DNA of 64,000 nucleotides from Platismatia glauca. Taxonomy: Eukaryota; Ascomycota; Lecanoromycetes; Lecanorales; Parmeliaceae. Position numbers and translations under genes: made by a program. Each line of letters opens with the position of its first letter. The first letter of the stretch is position 1. This document shows, in pieces, positions 21,560 to 33,237 of the stretch. The notes below the pieces were generated by a model. It saw only the letters and a list, made by a program, of their open reading frames with translations. It did not search any database and was not told the DNA's origin. The stretch is from positions 1-64,000 of the forward strand of contig OY745775.1 of NCBI GenBank assembly GCA_963556305.1. Direction: 5' to 3'.

Positions 21560-23017
21560 TAAGGAGTCGAACTGGAAGCTAGTAAATCATGCATTAGGCA
21601 TTTATGTGTGGGTAATCACGTCATGCTTTTTAGCGAGGAAGCTCATAGTATAGCCCATTTATCTTCGCGAAACCAGGGTCGACGGAAGCCCAGAGCCTAT
21701 GCCCACATTTACAGCGAGTGGCAACAAGATCTCGATCTCTAGGAGGGGCATGAGGGTGTCTGTCACGGGGGCTTTCTCTCCGCGGCGAGGGATCATGCGA
21801 TGGGATGTCTTGCTCGTGCGTCTTCTCTTGGCTTGAACATCTACATAAACTACCTTCACGTCGAGTTTCAGAAACCATTCCGTGTTCCAAGGTCTCTTCT
21901 TTGTCGTGCATGGATCACGAGGGCCCAAGGTCGGAAGCTGTAGTATGCGCAATGGTGGGTGCGACTCACATATCATTGATGCATTAGCTTGGAGTGGCTT
22001 TCTAGGCTTGACCCCGTCAAGCTGACAGTCGTCCCATCTGGGGCAGGCTTAAGGCAATGATCAATAGTGCCTAACAAACGAAGCATCTGTTAAATTGGCG
22101 CGTGCAGTGAAGTATAAACGCAACTAGAGCTACAAACCCACAGAGAGCAAAATTAACATCCAGTTTTACGTCACAAAACCGTAATCTTGTCGATATCTGA
22201 AGCGTTGCTATAAGGCAGACCGTCACAGTGGGACTGTGGGTTAGTTGGTCTCATAATAGGCCGTTCTCGGGTCTTTTCTTTGACATTGATGTTCTCAGTC
22301 ATGGAACGTGTTCTCCTTTGAGGCCTTGGAATGTTGCCATTCATTGTGTTCTTTGCGGTCATGGAATGTGGCCGCATCCAGTCCACCATATCCGGAGGGA
22401 ATCCATTGGCAGGACGCTTACAAAAAGGGGCTGCGGCAGCTGAGAAGGGCTCTTCATTCCATTTTGTCTCTTGCAGAGCAATCGCATTCTTTTGTCCCGC
22501 CCGCCCACGCCTGTGTTCTGATACCTAACAGGTGTTACATGTGTTACATTCACTATTCAGCGTAGGCCAGTGTGGGGGCTACGTGTCAAACTGCACCTCC
22601 GCTGTCCCTGATTCAAATATGGGCTCAAAGTATCACGTTAGGGGTGTGCTGTACCTAGCAGACGTTGAGCATGCGGCCTTGATCCAGGACGCTTAGCTTG
22701 GGTTTGAAGTGTGCAATCTCTGCTCAAAGAACTTGATGCGCACGATCTCAGCAGCGAGTAAAGAATGTGCCTGTTACACATATTCACGTTTGAAATATGT
22801 AATGTGAATCTTTCCGAATTCCAAAAGAACATTGACCATCTTGACGACCCATTCTCGAAATTCGCTGCGATGGAAGTTTGTGGCTTTTGTGGCCCCACGT
22901 CGCCAACCTTTCTACATTATGCATGCAAAACAGCAACGATCCGAATCCCATCTTTCATAGAGCACGTTTAGACTGCATCTAGCTATGCTGCAATAGGAGT
23001 CTAGAGCCGTCACCTTC
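21560..23017. other. Gene-free stretch with repeat copy C
   Basis: No supported gene. It holds the inverted repeat copy at 22265-22530. Confidence 0.5.
22265..22530 (-). repeat. Subtelomeric repeat family, inverted right end (copy C)
   Basis: Read on the plus strand, AGAGCAATCGCAT, TTGTCCCGCCCGCCCACGCC at about 22476-22514 is the reverse complement of the right end of copy B. Before it, at 22285-22385, degenerate GGTCATGGAATGTG units resemble the reverse of copy B's minisatellite. The order is therefore that of copy B in opposite orientation. The tandem GATATC units are missing. Confidence 0.6.
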
Positions 23018-24222
23018 TCAAGGTAAAGTAGACACATCTATAGCCTGGATCATCGACGAGCCATAGTCAGACACGAGAATGGTCTTGCCATCAGGGCTAA
23101 TGGCCAACTCGCGCGGGAACAAGCCCGTCGGGATCTGGCCCAGGACAGCTTGCTCGCCACGGACGGCAGCATCTGCATCAACAACAGAGAGTCCCGTGGT
23201 AGCGTTGCCGTACAGAGCGGGGTCTAAGCTGGCAAAGCGATTCGAGTTGGCCGTGAGGATTCGGCGCTCGTTCGCCCCTGCGAATCTCAGGCCGACGGGA
23301 GAAGTGCCAACCTGGACGGAAGCGAGCAACGCCGGACTCTGATTGGAGATGATTTTCGAAGCGTTGAACGCGAGGAGGGCGTTGCTTTCACGTGCGGTGA
23401 CCCAGACCACCTGATCGTCTCGCGAGACAATAACCCTTACCGGTCCGCAACCGGCAGGGACTTGCGATATAAGCGCCTCGCTTGGGTCGATTCTCAGTTT
23501 TGCGACGTCAATAATGCTGAGAGTGCCTTGTGTAGTGTTCTCCGAGGCCGTTTCACTCGTCGCGTACAGAAGATGGCCATCAGATGCGAGTGCGGTGCCA
23601 ACTACCAGGTCACCTAGAACAAGGTATCCAACGTACGTGCCAGAGACAGTCCCGTTAGCGACCGGCCTCTGCAGCTTGAAGACCTCGATGGTCCCGCGTT
23701 CACCAGTCTGCCGTGAGCCATCTTCCTGGCTAACGAAGGCATACTTGTCGTCTCTACTTATGGTCACCTCGATCGCGCTATGTCCGGCCGCAGCAGTACC
23801 ATTCAAAACGCCAACGACCGCGTCCGGGCTGCCGGTGGCTGCCTTTGCCACATCGACCACGATTAAAGCAGCGCTAAAGGCAGTCACCAGTACATGGCGG
23901 CCGTCGTGGGTTAGAGCGATTCCCGTGCCGTATCGACGTACGGCGCTGGTAGCGGAATCTCGTGGATTAGGCTTGGGATGAATGCGCTTGTGTTTAAAAC
24001 GCCCAGACTGGTATTCAATGCCACAAATGCTATGTCATTTTTCTGTGCGTAGACCACACCGAATGGATGAGCCGGAACGGTAATTTCTGCCGTCTGCACA
24101 CTCGTGAGGTTCTTTTCTGGCGGCGCTACGTTTTGGCAGCCAGGTAAGGATACAGCTTCAACAGCACCGATCCAAGCAAGCGCGCTGGCAAGCAACGGGC
24201 CGACTAAGAGGCAGCGAATCAT
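23018..24222 (-). pseudogene. Secreted beta-propeller (lactonase/YVTN-like) protein with a frameshift
   Basis: Minus-strand frame starting at ATG 24222, with a signal peptide (MIRCLLVGPLLASALAW, cut near VEA) and then repeated propeller blades: HPFGVVY, GIALTHDGRHVLVT, EVTISRDDKYAFVS, VIVSRDDQVVWVT and LAISPDGKTILVSDYG. The family is the seven-bladed 6-phosphogluconolactonase-like/YVTN group of secreted fungal proteins with no firm substrate. Near 23935 the frame breaks: IPLPAPYVD continues in the next frame as GTGIALTHDG, which fits loss of one base. No intron can bridge it. Everything on either side is intact, so this is a young lesion or a base-call error. Stop at 23018. Confidence 0.78.
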
Positions 24223-25727
24223 TCTGCTACGCCGTGTCAGCGTGATCAAATTATAATTGTAAGATATGCGTACCGGTGTGGTTCTACTTGAAAATAGAAA
24301 AAGGCTCACGACTGATTCAAGTAGTGCGTTCAGGCTCCACTCCAACGCACAGAAGTCTCAGCGATTACACGAATTATATGTACTCGCAGCCATACTCTAG
24401 ACCATCGTAGATCAGTAAGCGCTACTCTAGGTCGCGACTGAGCCGGTGAAAGCTGGATACCGCACGATGACGTTGCATTGAGGCGTGGATATCATGAGGC
24501 TGTGCCAAGCCCTCCAATTGAAATGAGCCTCGCGACCACGTTATGCGGTGTAGAATTGCCTCAAAAGATAGCAGGAAGACTCTTGCACATCCTTCACTGT
24601 TGATTGTTGAAGTAGTCGCATCCGTTCTCGGCTCCCGCAGTGTTTCCTTGGAACCACTCGTACAATGAGAAAATCGCTCAGACACCCTTGATTGTTGAAG
24701 TTGTCGGATCCGTTTTCGGCTCCAGCAGGATTTTCCACAACTAAAGTACCTATTGCAACTTCGTTATACGACAAATGAGTTGTTATCTCATGTAGTCTCA
24801 GATATCTACAGGAACTCTGTTGTTTGAAGAAGAGTTGTCCGTAAGAGACTATCCGCAGAGGATCTGTTTTACATCTATATCTCCAATTCTTGGTATCACA
24901 GGAATGGTATATATACCTGTAGGCCTTGCGGGGGTTAGCCTTCCCACACTTGCCAGTGACAATAGCAAATCCTTGACTAAAGACGTATGCTTACCGACAA
25001 GTCCAGGCATTGTCCGGCATGTCAAACGTCTCATTCTTTGTAGGTGGAAGAAGGTGTGTAAAAGGGATGCAATCGAAAGCCCGCTGGATGATGGGAATAA
25101 GCTCTTCAGGCAGGGATGAAGTACCCATCCCGGGGCTGCAATCACTATAAAGGAGGTTGGCGGACTAGCAGCGGCGGCAATAAGGAGGTCTCCTACGAGG
25201 GAAGGAGGTTTAGGCGGTGAGTCTATGATGGTATGATCCATGACTCGTGTGGGGTGCGTGTAGTTGGATTAACTGACTGGGTTTACTCCGTAGAGAATCA
25301 ACATCTGAATTACGTGTGTGGGTCACCCAGATACTTCATACTTGGTAGGGCTACGGCTATAATCTATGTACCAATGCAAGTTAGCCGCAGTCTGCGCTGC
25401 GCCCCTCCTCTGCGCCCCCAGGACTTCCCGGCAAGCGAGGGACCAAGACTGTATCCGCTCGACCTTTGTTCCCTTCTTACAAATCGACATACAGGTGTGT
25501 TCATTGGCGCGGATCAACTGCTGCGGCGCTATATCTCATACCGTTACTTCCTATTCCCAGGAGCCAAATTGCTTGGCTGAAATCCGTAACTGCACGCAGC
25601 ACTCCAAGTCATCACTAAGCATGCAGGATAGAGGTCCATGACGTACACCCCACCCTCTTCTCCAGCCATCCGTCGATACACCCATGTATAACACCAACCA
25701 ACTCAACTCTGCTCTCCACAATCCACC
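24223..25727. other. Intergenic stretch with a 41-nt imperfect repeat
   Basis: No supported gene. It contains the repeat pair at 24600-24728. The last about 100 nt should hold the promoter of the dehydrogenase. Confidence 0.5.
24600..24728. repeat. 41-nt imperfect direct repeat
   Basis: Segments 24600-24640 and 24688-24728, both starting TTGATTGTTGAAGT, differ at four of 41 positions and lie 88 nt apart start to start. Confidence 0.75.
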
Positions 25728-26756
25728 ATGAGCGCTCCCAATCCAGCTATCACTGCCTCCTTCTCCTCTCAACGACTAGCTGATAAGATTGCCGTCATAA
25801 CAGGCGCATCCTCAGGCCTGGGGCGCGCGATTGCTCTTACTTATGCAACGCACGGTGCGGCTGTAGTCTGTGCCGATCTGCAACCCGTTGCAGAAGTGCA
25901 TGTCAAAGAAGGGGACGTCAAAGCTACACACGAGGTAATTCTCGAAAACGGTGGCAAGAGTTTGTTCGTCGACTGTGATGTTCGTGACAGTCAGAGTGTG
26001 CAGCGTCTAATTGCGAGGACCGTGGAGGTCTATGGTAGGCTGGACATGTGAGCCTGGCCCCACTCAACGCTGATCTCCCTCCTACAAGGGATTGACAAAT
26101 AGACGACAGCATGGTCAACAACGCCGGCATCGGTCTCGAAGCCCGCAGCTCGTCGGCAATGTTGCCTATCCATGAAACCCCCAACTCAACATTTGACGCC
26201 ACTATGTCTGTCAACTCCCGCGGCGTGTTCCTCGGTTGCAAGTACGCCGCCCAGCAGATGATCACCCAAAGCACCTACCCGAGCGGTGACCGTGGCTGGA
26301 TCATAAACATTGCATCGGTGCTAGGGCTAGTGGGTCAGAGTGGAACAGTGTCGTATTCGGCTTCGAAAGGGTCTGTGGTGCAGATGACCCGGACGGTCGC
26401 TCTGGACTTGGCGAAGTGGCGCATCCATTGCAATGCCCTTTGTCCTGGCTGTGAGTTGAATACCATAGACTAATTGGATGATTGATCCTGATCGTTGATC
26501 GCAGTCACGAAAACGGCTATGATAAAGCCATTGACGGATGTTGAGGCGACGCAAACTCAACTAGGGGCACTGCATCCCTTCAAAGGCCTCGGCGAGCCAG
26601 AGGACATCGCGAAAGTGGCGGTTTTTCTAGCGAGCGATGATGCCAGTTGGGTTTCTGGGGCCGCTTTGCCTGTTGACGGTAGGTCTTTCCAGGAGTTTCT
26701 GGGTCTTTTTGGGGCAGCAGGCTTACTCATTGCTAGGGGGCTACATCGCCTCGTGA
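25728..26756 (+). CDS. Short-chain dehydrogenase/reductase
   Basis: An NAD(P)-dependent Rossmann-fold oxidoreductase of the classical SDR family. Exons are 25728-26047, 26110-26450, 26505-26678 and 26737-26756 (284 aa); the last intron was placed because it restores the usual SDR ending VDGGYIAS. Motifs are TGASSGLG (25-32) for cofactor binding, CADLQ after beta-2 and DCDVRD, then NNAGIG, INIAS with the catalytic Ser region, YSASK (catalytic Tyr and Lys), and LCPGF-T-K. An insert at about 45-65 after beta-2 is longer than usual. The acidic CADLQ end of beta-2 favours NAD over NADP. The substrate is unknown. It lies alone between two relics. Confidence 0.88.
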
Positions 26757-28278
26757 TATTTCCTACATACCATTTTTAAGAGACGAAGAAGAAACTTGAG
26801 AAAAGCAATGGGCGTGTTTAAGTCCGCTGCTTTTTCTATAGACCCTGAAGCCAGCTGGTATCATCGTAACCTTTTTGGCTTATCATTATGAAGCGTGCAG
26901 CCAAGAAGGAGCTGACAAGATCCATCTCAAATTACGTGTCTCCCCTACGCTTATTTCTGTATATTAACCCTTCCTGTTTCATCTGTTTATTACAATATTC
27001 AATGGCTTTAGCTGGGAATTAAACAGCGTAGGCTATGTCAAGTCTCGTTCACTGTGAAACACCTCGTGGTTCAGTGTGTGCCATTGGCGTGTATGCTTGT
27101 ACAGTCTGCTGTTGGGATACGCTGTTATGGAATCTTTTGTAAGCCAGACACCTGCGGAACGTCCCTACCCCACTTTGTCCGAGATCTTGCATCTCCCTTC
27201 TTTGGAAGTCATTCCCCGGTCTCTCGGGATGGTTTCCGCGTTTGCGGTATCGTTCCAATGGTTCGGCATTCACTTGGGAGCGGAGAACTTAGGGTTACAG
27301 CTGCTGAAGAGAAGGTTTTTCAAAGCATCTGGTACGGAATCACCGTTGGCAAATTAACGGTCGATTTTTGAATCTAGCGATTGATTGTACTGAGGGAGGC
27401 CTGTACCATTTGACGTTGTACAGACAGATACGGCACATGATCTTCATTTTTCAAGAAGACTGTATAGACAAGTCCATCAGTCAAAGGAGCGGTTAGGGTT
27501 CTTCGGGGATCAGGTTTCGCGCCCAGCGCACGACGACGCCCGGCAATGCTAAGTACTCGACTGTTTAGTTCATTGTGAAGCCTATCTTGCTGATGTTCCA
27601 GTACTGTCTGCTGCTGTTGCGCTTGAACATCACGGTTCGAGCTCCTGATGCAGCTAAAGCAGGGACACGGGGTTTGAGCAGCCTAGATCCTGGGCGGTGC
27701 CCAAATGTTCTCACTGTCATCCATTGTACAATATAGATTGAGTATCTTGGCATCATCGGTACGTTATCCGCGGAGGTCTCGTTGTCGTCGTAAGTGTTTT
27801 ACCGAATAAATTTGGTTGAAGCAGCCGGGGTCCTACGCTTGCGAGTTGTTGCCCACAATAACGGCCGATCAGTGCTGAACGGATGTCTGCCTAAGCAACG
27901 TCTCCAGTGAGTAGTCTGACTCGTGAGAGATCAGATGAAGAGAGCTGATGAGAAGGATGGGTGAAGAAGAGAGGTGACAGAGCTATGTCGCAGTGCTAGC
28001 TTGGGTAGGTATGTAGTCGATAGTGGTACGGGAAAATGTGCGATTGGGTTTAGACCCTATCTCCGTTCAAACGTCGGATCAAATCTGCCCAGGTTGGGTG
28101 ACTGCGCATTATCCGTACCGTTCCCACCGCATAGAGGTTCGCCGCGCCGACCAGGATTGCAGAAGCTTTGGCCTAACCCCCAGGCAACTGGCAGCACTCT
28201 CTGACCAGAGAGTTAGGAGGCTTATGGCGCGCCAAAAGTCCCCCCCCGAACCAGATCTTTGGTAATGGGTGATGCGCC
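26757..28278. other. Intergenic stretch
   Basis: No supported gene. Open frames at 27974-28265 may be the eroded 5' part of the dimethylformamidase-like relic, but I see no motif in them. Confidence 0.4.
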
Positions 28279-28745
28279 ATGGGAGTCGGTGATGGAGTCG
28301 GATACGGCATCACAGAAGAAGCACGATCGGATGTTAGGCTGGCGTTTCTTTTTCACGGCGCTGGACTTGAGACTGCAAAAATAATGGGAGAGTTCGGGTT
28401 CGTACGAGGGGCTGCATCGGGATATGAGATTGATCGTCTTGACTACGATCTCGGCACACCGCGAAACGCTGTGACTGTTGCGACAAGTAAGCTTGCAGGC
28501 GATCATTCAGATGACTATCATCTTTTCAACGAAGAGAGCATGTTCCCTATGATTGATACCACTGGCACAACATCTGTAAAGATACGGAGCGACCTTGTCT
28601 TTTTTGCGACTGTCACTGGGGGCGCAGTCTTCTTGGTCGGTCAATGAACTGGGCAGGTGCGTTGGCGTGGAAAACCCATGAGAATAATGTTGCACGGATC
28701 ACGGCGAATGCGCTGCACGAGTTCGTTCATAGAGAGAGTCGACTA
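28279..28745 (+). pseudogene. N,N-dimethylformamidase-like large-subunit C-terminal relic
   Basis: The frame from 28279 reads LAFLFHGAG, GEFGFVRGAASGYEIDRLD, LGTPRNA, NEESMFPMIDTTGTT and VTGGAVFLVG. It breaks at about 28644 and continues one frame over as MNWAGALAW and NNVARITANALHEF. These blocks, in order, are the C-terminal domain of the bacterial and fungal N,N-dimethylformamidase beta-subunit family. The break is explained by one missing base between GGT and CA. The N-terminal several hundred residues are absent. The block stops at about 28730, where the family also ends. Confidence 0.7.
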
Positions 28746-29458
28746 GTTGTAGGGCACAGGAGCATTTGCTTTGAACGCAAGGGAATGACCACGACCCATA
28801 CCCCGGCCGAGCCCGGCCTTGCCACCTCCAATTTGGACGAGATGAGCGCGGCTCCCGTTTTCTGGTCTTGTATGATCATCCTCATTCGGTAGATGGGCAC
28901 GAAGCGATGCAAGTTCCTTTACATCAGATTCGGTCAAGAGTGAAAAGAGGGAAGGAAAAGAGAGATGGTGTTTGCAAAGCAACGAGGAAGTAGGAACAAC
29001 ACATTTATTGGATTCTGCTACGTTAGAGTAAAGTAGTCGGTGGAGATACTTAAAATAGATTGTGCCAGAGCCAATCTCGTATTTCACGCGAAGCATAAGT
29101 AGATGAGCGCCGTTGTATTAATAATAGTCCTCGACATATCATTGGTGGCTTTATCCGAAAAAACAACAGTAGTCTGCCAAGAGGTCGACTTCGTTGCAGA
29201 TCTAACTCATCATCCCTGACTCGCGTCGTGAGTCGTGACTTAGCACCGACAGCATGGCGGAGCAGGCTACTACTCTCGACTTCGAAATAAATTCTATAAA
29301 TCTATTTCATTTGCCTTTCTTTGTTCAGAGAAAGTCGTGCCTCTTTCTTCAACAATCACTCGTGACCGCGTGCAGCTACCTAACAGGTAGGTAGCACCTC
29401 CCAACTGAGTCCGTTCGCTTCGTTCTTGTCTACATCTTCAATTCTCGGTATCGCGACA
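28746..29458. other. Intergenic stretch
   Basis: No supported gene. A GTAGGTAG inverted motif lies just before the next gene at about 29370-29395, part of a scattered TAGGTACCTA-like set. Confidence 0.45.
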
Positions 29459-30703
29459 ATGGCGCGCCCTTCGCGCTCTGCAATGTACGCCGATGATCCC
29501 ACCTTTCTTTGGAAAGCCATACTACGCTTCCTCGCCATTCTCCTCGCCATCGTCGGCATAGGTACCACGGCATGGGCCATGATATCGCATACGAACGGCC
29601 CCACCACCGGCACGGACTCTTCTTCTTACTTGGATGACTACGATGACGACTATTTCTTCGGCACTACTGCTTTCTTGCCTTGGCAGTACATCACTCTTGG
29701 ACTCTCCATCCTTTGGAACATAGCCAACATCACTGTCCTGCTCGCACGTAATCGGGCCATCCATCCTGGCGCCAATGTAGCGTGCGATTTGTTACTTTGG
29801 TTGGGACTTCTGGTCACGGGCGGATTCGCAAATTTGTGCGCAGTTAATTATCTCTATTATACTGCGGACGATGACGACACCTACGATGATGGCTCGTCGT
29901 ACGGAGGCGGCTCGTACAGCAATGGGACTGAGTACCAGTACACAGCGAATGGGACGATTGTTCCTACGAATGCGTCGGCTGTTGCTACGACGAGTCAATG
30001 TTCGGGTTTCGCGAGTTGTGCTGCACAGGATCAGTATGTTAGCGCTATGCATCACAAAGGAGTGGTGATAGCGGTGGGTGCTTCGATGACTTTTATTGTC
30101 CTGTAAGTCTGCTTCCTTTCTTTTCCATATCCGCCACCCCGGACTGGTCCTCTTAGCCTTCACTGTTTCTTGCTGCTTCTCTCTCACAACTCCTGACTCA
30201 CAACATTCAGGCTCTTTCACTTCGCCCTCTTCATCTCCGCCTGCCGCTACACCAACGACCGCCGCCGGTCCGTCCCTAGCAGACAATCGAGAGCCATCAC
30301 AGCAGAAGCAACAGAAATTGCACGCAAGATGATCGCTGACATGACCGGTCCTAATGGTGGTTTCATTCCAATAACCCAGACTCAGCAGGGTGGAAGTTAC
30401 CAGCAATTACAGCAGAGCGAGGCGGGAGAAGCCATGGAGATGAGGCAGCGTCAAAGCAGGACTCAGCCAGGGTACGACTATCAACCTGTTCAGCAAGGGG
30501 AGGTGGAAGAGGGCGAAGACCAGCGGCTGCCGCGTGGACAAGGGAATCAAAGGCAGCATGAACAAATGGCTCCGGGGACCCCAACAGCGGAGTCTTCGTC
30601 CGCTGCTGTGAGGAGAAGCAATCTAAGAGTGATTAATGGAGTAAATGAGGAGATCCATCCGGCGTTGAGGAATGATCCGGATGTGATCTCCCACGCTCTA
30701 TAA
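29459..30703 (+). CDS. Four-helix membrane protein with acidic loop and Gln-rich tail
   Basis: Not matched to a named family. Exons are 29459-30102 and 30211-30703 (378 aa). Four hydrophobic helices are visible at about 20-45 (ILRFLAILLAIVGIGTTAW), 70-95, 105-128 and 200-222. The second half of the last helix is encoded by exon 2. The loop between helices 3 and 4 is rich in Asp, Tyr, Gly and Ser (DDDDTYDDG) with several N-glycosylation sequons, so it probably faces outside. The layout recalls MARVEL-like fungal plasma-membrane proteins. The C-terminal about 140 residues are hydrophilic, Gln/Glu-rich and probably cytosolic. ATG at 29459 is the first in frame before the Arg-Ser-rich N-terminus. 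Confidence 0.75.
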
Positions 30704-32205
30704 CGCAATATTTCGAACTTCAGCCGGAGATAAGCACCCAGAATTTTAATACTAATGGCTACATATCTCTGCACTTTTGATTTCGAGTTCATGTATCGGA
30801 GCTGTACAGCATAGCGACGCGGGCGGCCATTTGAGGATTGCGACCCTGATAAGTGCATTGCGTTGGGAGATACAAGATACCCACTTCTATAAATTTTGTA
30901 TGATGACTTCGAGAGCTGTCTTTTGCAGGTTATTCCTCGCTAGGTTCTTGATGCGGATGGACTCGGACTCAGTGCATGACATTCGTGAAGACGGCAGACA
31001 ACATCAGAACGCTAATTGAGAAGTCTACAGTCCTCAGGACATACTCTACGAACAGGCAGAAACGTAATCCACACACATCGCGAGATATGTATAGGATATC
31101 GTCTCATCTAGCAAGCATACAAACGATACCCTCCATGTTCTCAATTCGAGTGGTCGCACACAGAAGCGTCTGTTCATTGCCCCACCACATCACTCACGGT
31201 TTGTTTCCTGCGAGCAGCATATACGCATTTGCCTACCTTCTATTCCTAGTCCCATCCAGAAAGTAAAAGGAAATTCCTGGTATCTTGTACATCTGCTGAA
31301 ACCGCAAGACCAAGCTCGTCAGCCGCACCAAATCGCTATATAGCAACTGTGGCGCGATCTGGTTCCCCGCAAGCTTCAATTCAATGCCATTCTGCTGGTA
31401 AACGAATTGGTTGTTTTCCAGCTTGCGATTTCCATGTGCGGCTTATTTATTGACAGCGTCGAAGGCCGTGGTGAGCATTTTGATCCTACAGGGAAAGATG
31501 CTGTAACTCGAGACAGAAGGTGACTGATAATCCGTGACGCGAATTCTGGATCCACCGTCCGCCGAGTCGACTCCGGTAGGTATTTCCGGAGGCGTAGGTC
31601 GATCAGGATCTAACGGAGGAGTTGCCCTTTGGAAATAATGTTAGTCCCATTATTGTGTACTTGCCCCTGGGACTTTGAACTAACAGCGATGCATTTTGGG
31701 ATTGAGTTCAGCAGATCAAGAGAAGATCGAGGACTTGACTCAGCCTGGCATGATTCCATAAAAAGATGGATCGCAAGTGCCGCCAACGTGGCCGTGAGCT
31801 CCATTACGCACGGTAGGGGGCGATCAAATCAAAATCGTGGCCGTGAGCTCCATTACGCACGGTAGGGGGCGATCAAATCAAAATGGATGTGACTCGCAAG
31901 TTTCACCTCCTATACGGTCGATTTGTGTATTGTTATTGCTGTTCGCGTCAATTCAATTAGAGGTGGTCAATATGGAGACATGGCGTCATGCTTGAAGTAA
32001 AGCCTTACGGCATTATAGGGTTGAGTTGATGCGATGAACGATGTCTGTTGGCAAGTGTGAAACTGTTGTCTACCGCTTGTCTAGGCAGTATGGGCCCAAG
32101 TCTCCCTCCCGTCGCAAAGTCAACTTTTGAAAGGCCAAAACGCTGCGTCTGGGCAAAAGCGCGACTATCACAACAAACACGTTCAAGAAGACGTCGAGAC
32201 AACCT
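30704..32205. other. Intergenic stretch with a 49-bp tandem duplication
   Basis: No supported gene. The exact tandem duplication at 31787-31884 is the only structured feature. Confidence 0.5.
31787..31884. repeat. Exact 49-bp tandem duplication
   Basis: Segments 31787-31835 and 31836-31884 are identical and directly abutting, starting CGTGGCCGTGAGCTCC. Complete identity points to a recent slippage or unequal-exchange event, or to an assembly artefact. Confidence 0.9.
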
Positions 32206-33237
32206 TTACGCCCCTCTATCCTTTGCTCCTGGTAGCTCCTCCAGCCAACTCTCCTCTTTGACCGCAGCATCCCAAGTGCTCCTAGGTAACTCAAATGTCT
32301 CTGTAATCCTCGCATACGAGATCCCGCCCAGCTGAGCAATCGGTCTCAGGACCTTCAGATCGACATGGTTCCTATCCTCATTGATCGCGTCTTCCCGGAC
32401 CCAGAACCTCGTCGCCTCTACAATGCCCACAGCCGCAATACTCATACCCGGTTTTAGGTTCTCAAACTCTTTCATATCAGTCAGCTTTCCCTCAATTGAA
32501 AAGACTGACTCCTGGACTCTCGATGGTGTAACTGTAGCGCTGGGTGCTTGGTGCAGGCCTGATATCGTCCACTCGGATACTCCGTAGGGGGCGTCGATGG
32601 ACGTGGCATTGACGGCTGGCATCATGTTCTCAGAGACAATGTTGATGACGCACTCGCCCGTCTCCTTCAAGTTGCGAAAAGTGTCCTTCGGAGGCCCAGG
32701 TCGAGAGCCGAAGCCGACGACGAACATTGGAGGATCGTGGCCGACAACCTGAAAGTAGCTGAAGGGGGCGAGATTGGAGGCCTTCCCATTTGCCGATACA
32801 GTGCTTATGAACCCAACCGGACGTGGAACGATACCAGATACGAGAAGCTTGTAGTTCGACATCATTGGTCTGCCTTCCGCGAAGGGGTCGATCTCGACAT
32901 GCGTCTTCTGCAAGCCGGCTCCTTTATCGTTGACACCTTGGCCGTACTTCCAGCTCGGATCCGGTGACTTGACTACGTTAATTGGTGCCTTGGAATCAAA
33001 ATCTGGGCGTTTTGCTTCTAATTTCTTGAAGTCGGGATGCTTCAACACAAAGGCCGCTCCGCCGCCAGTCTTTTGCTCCGGGGCTGTTGCTCTTTCATGA
33101 GTGGTCTCCTGTTTCGGACGGACCCAAGGACTAAAGCACAACGATAGGTTAGCAGAAAGTTTCGTTCGCGCAGAGAATTGGCTAAGGGCGCAACGCTACC
33201 AACACTGGTCCTCGGGCATTTGCTTCTCTTGAAGCAT
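32206..33237 (-). CDS. Flavin-reductase-like FMN-binding split-barrel protein
   Basis: Predicted FMN-binding protein of the flavin reductase-like domain family, commonly linked to nitroreductase-type or monooxygenase partner activity. Exons are 33237-33200 and 33130-32206 (320 aa). The first exon encodes only MLQEKQMPEDQ plus two bases. The core is at about 110-290: NYKLLVSGIVPRPVGFIST, then SNLAPFSYFQVVGHDPP and FVVGFGSRPGPPKDTF, ECVINIVSE, and a C-terminal LGGISYA block with the LGG(x)Y signature seen in this family. About 80 residues ahead of the core are low in order. No signal peptide or targeting sequence is clear. Confidence 0.85.

Noticed and set aside
24849..25241. 130-codon minus-strand open frame with hydrophobic parts
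   Set aside because: No ATG in good context, no motif, biased composition. Taken as chance.
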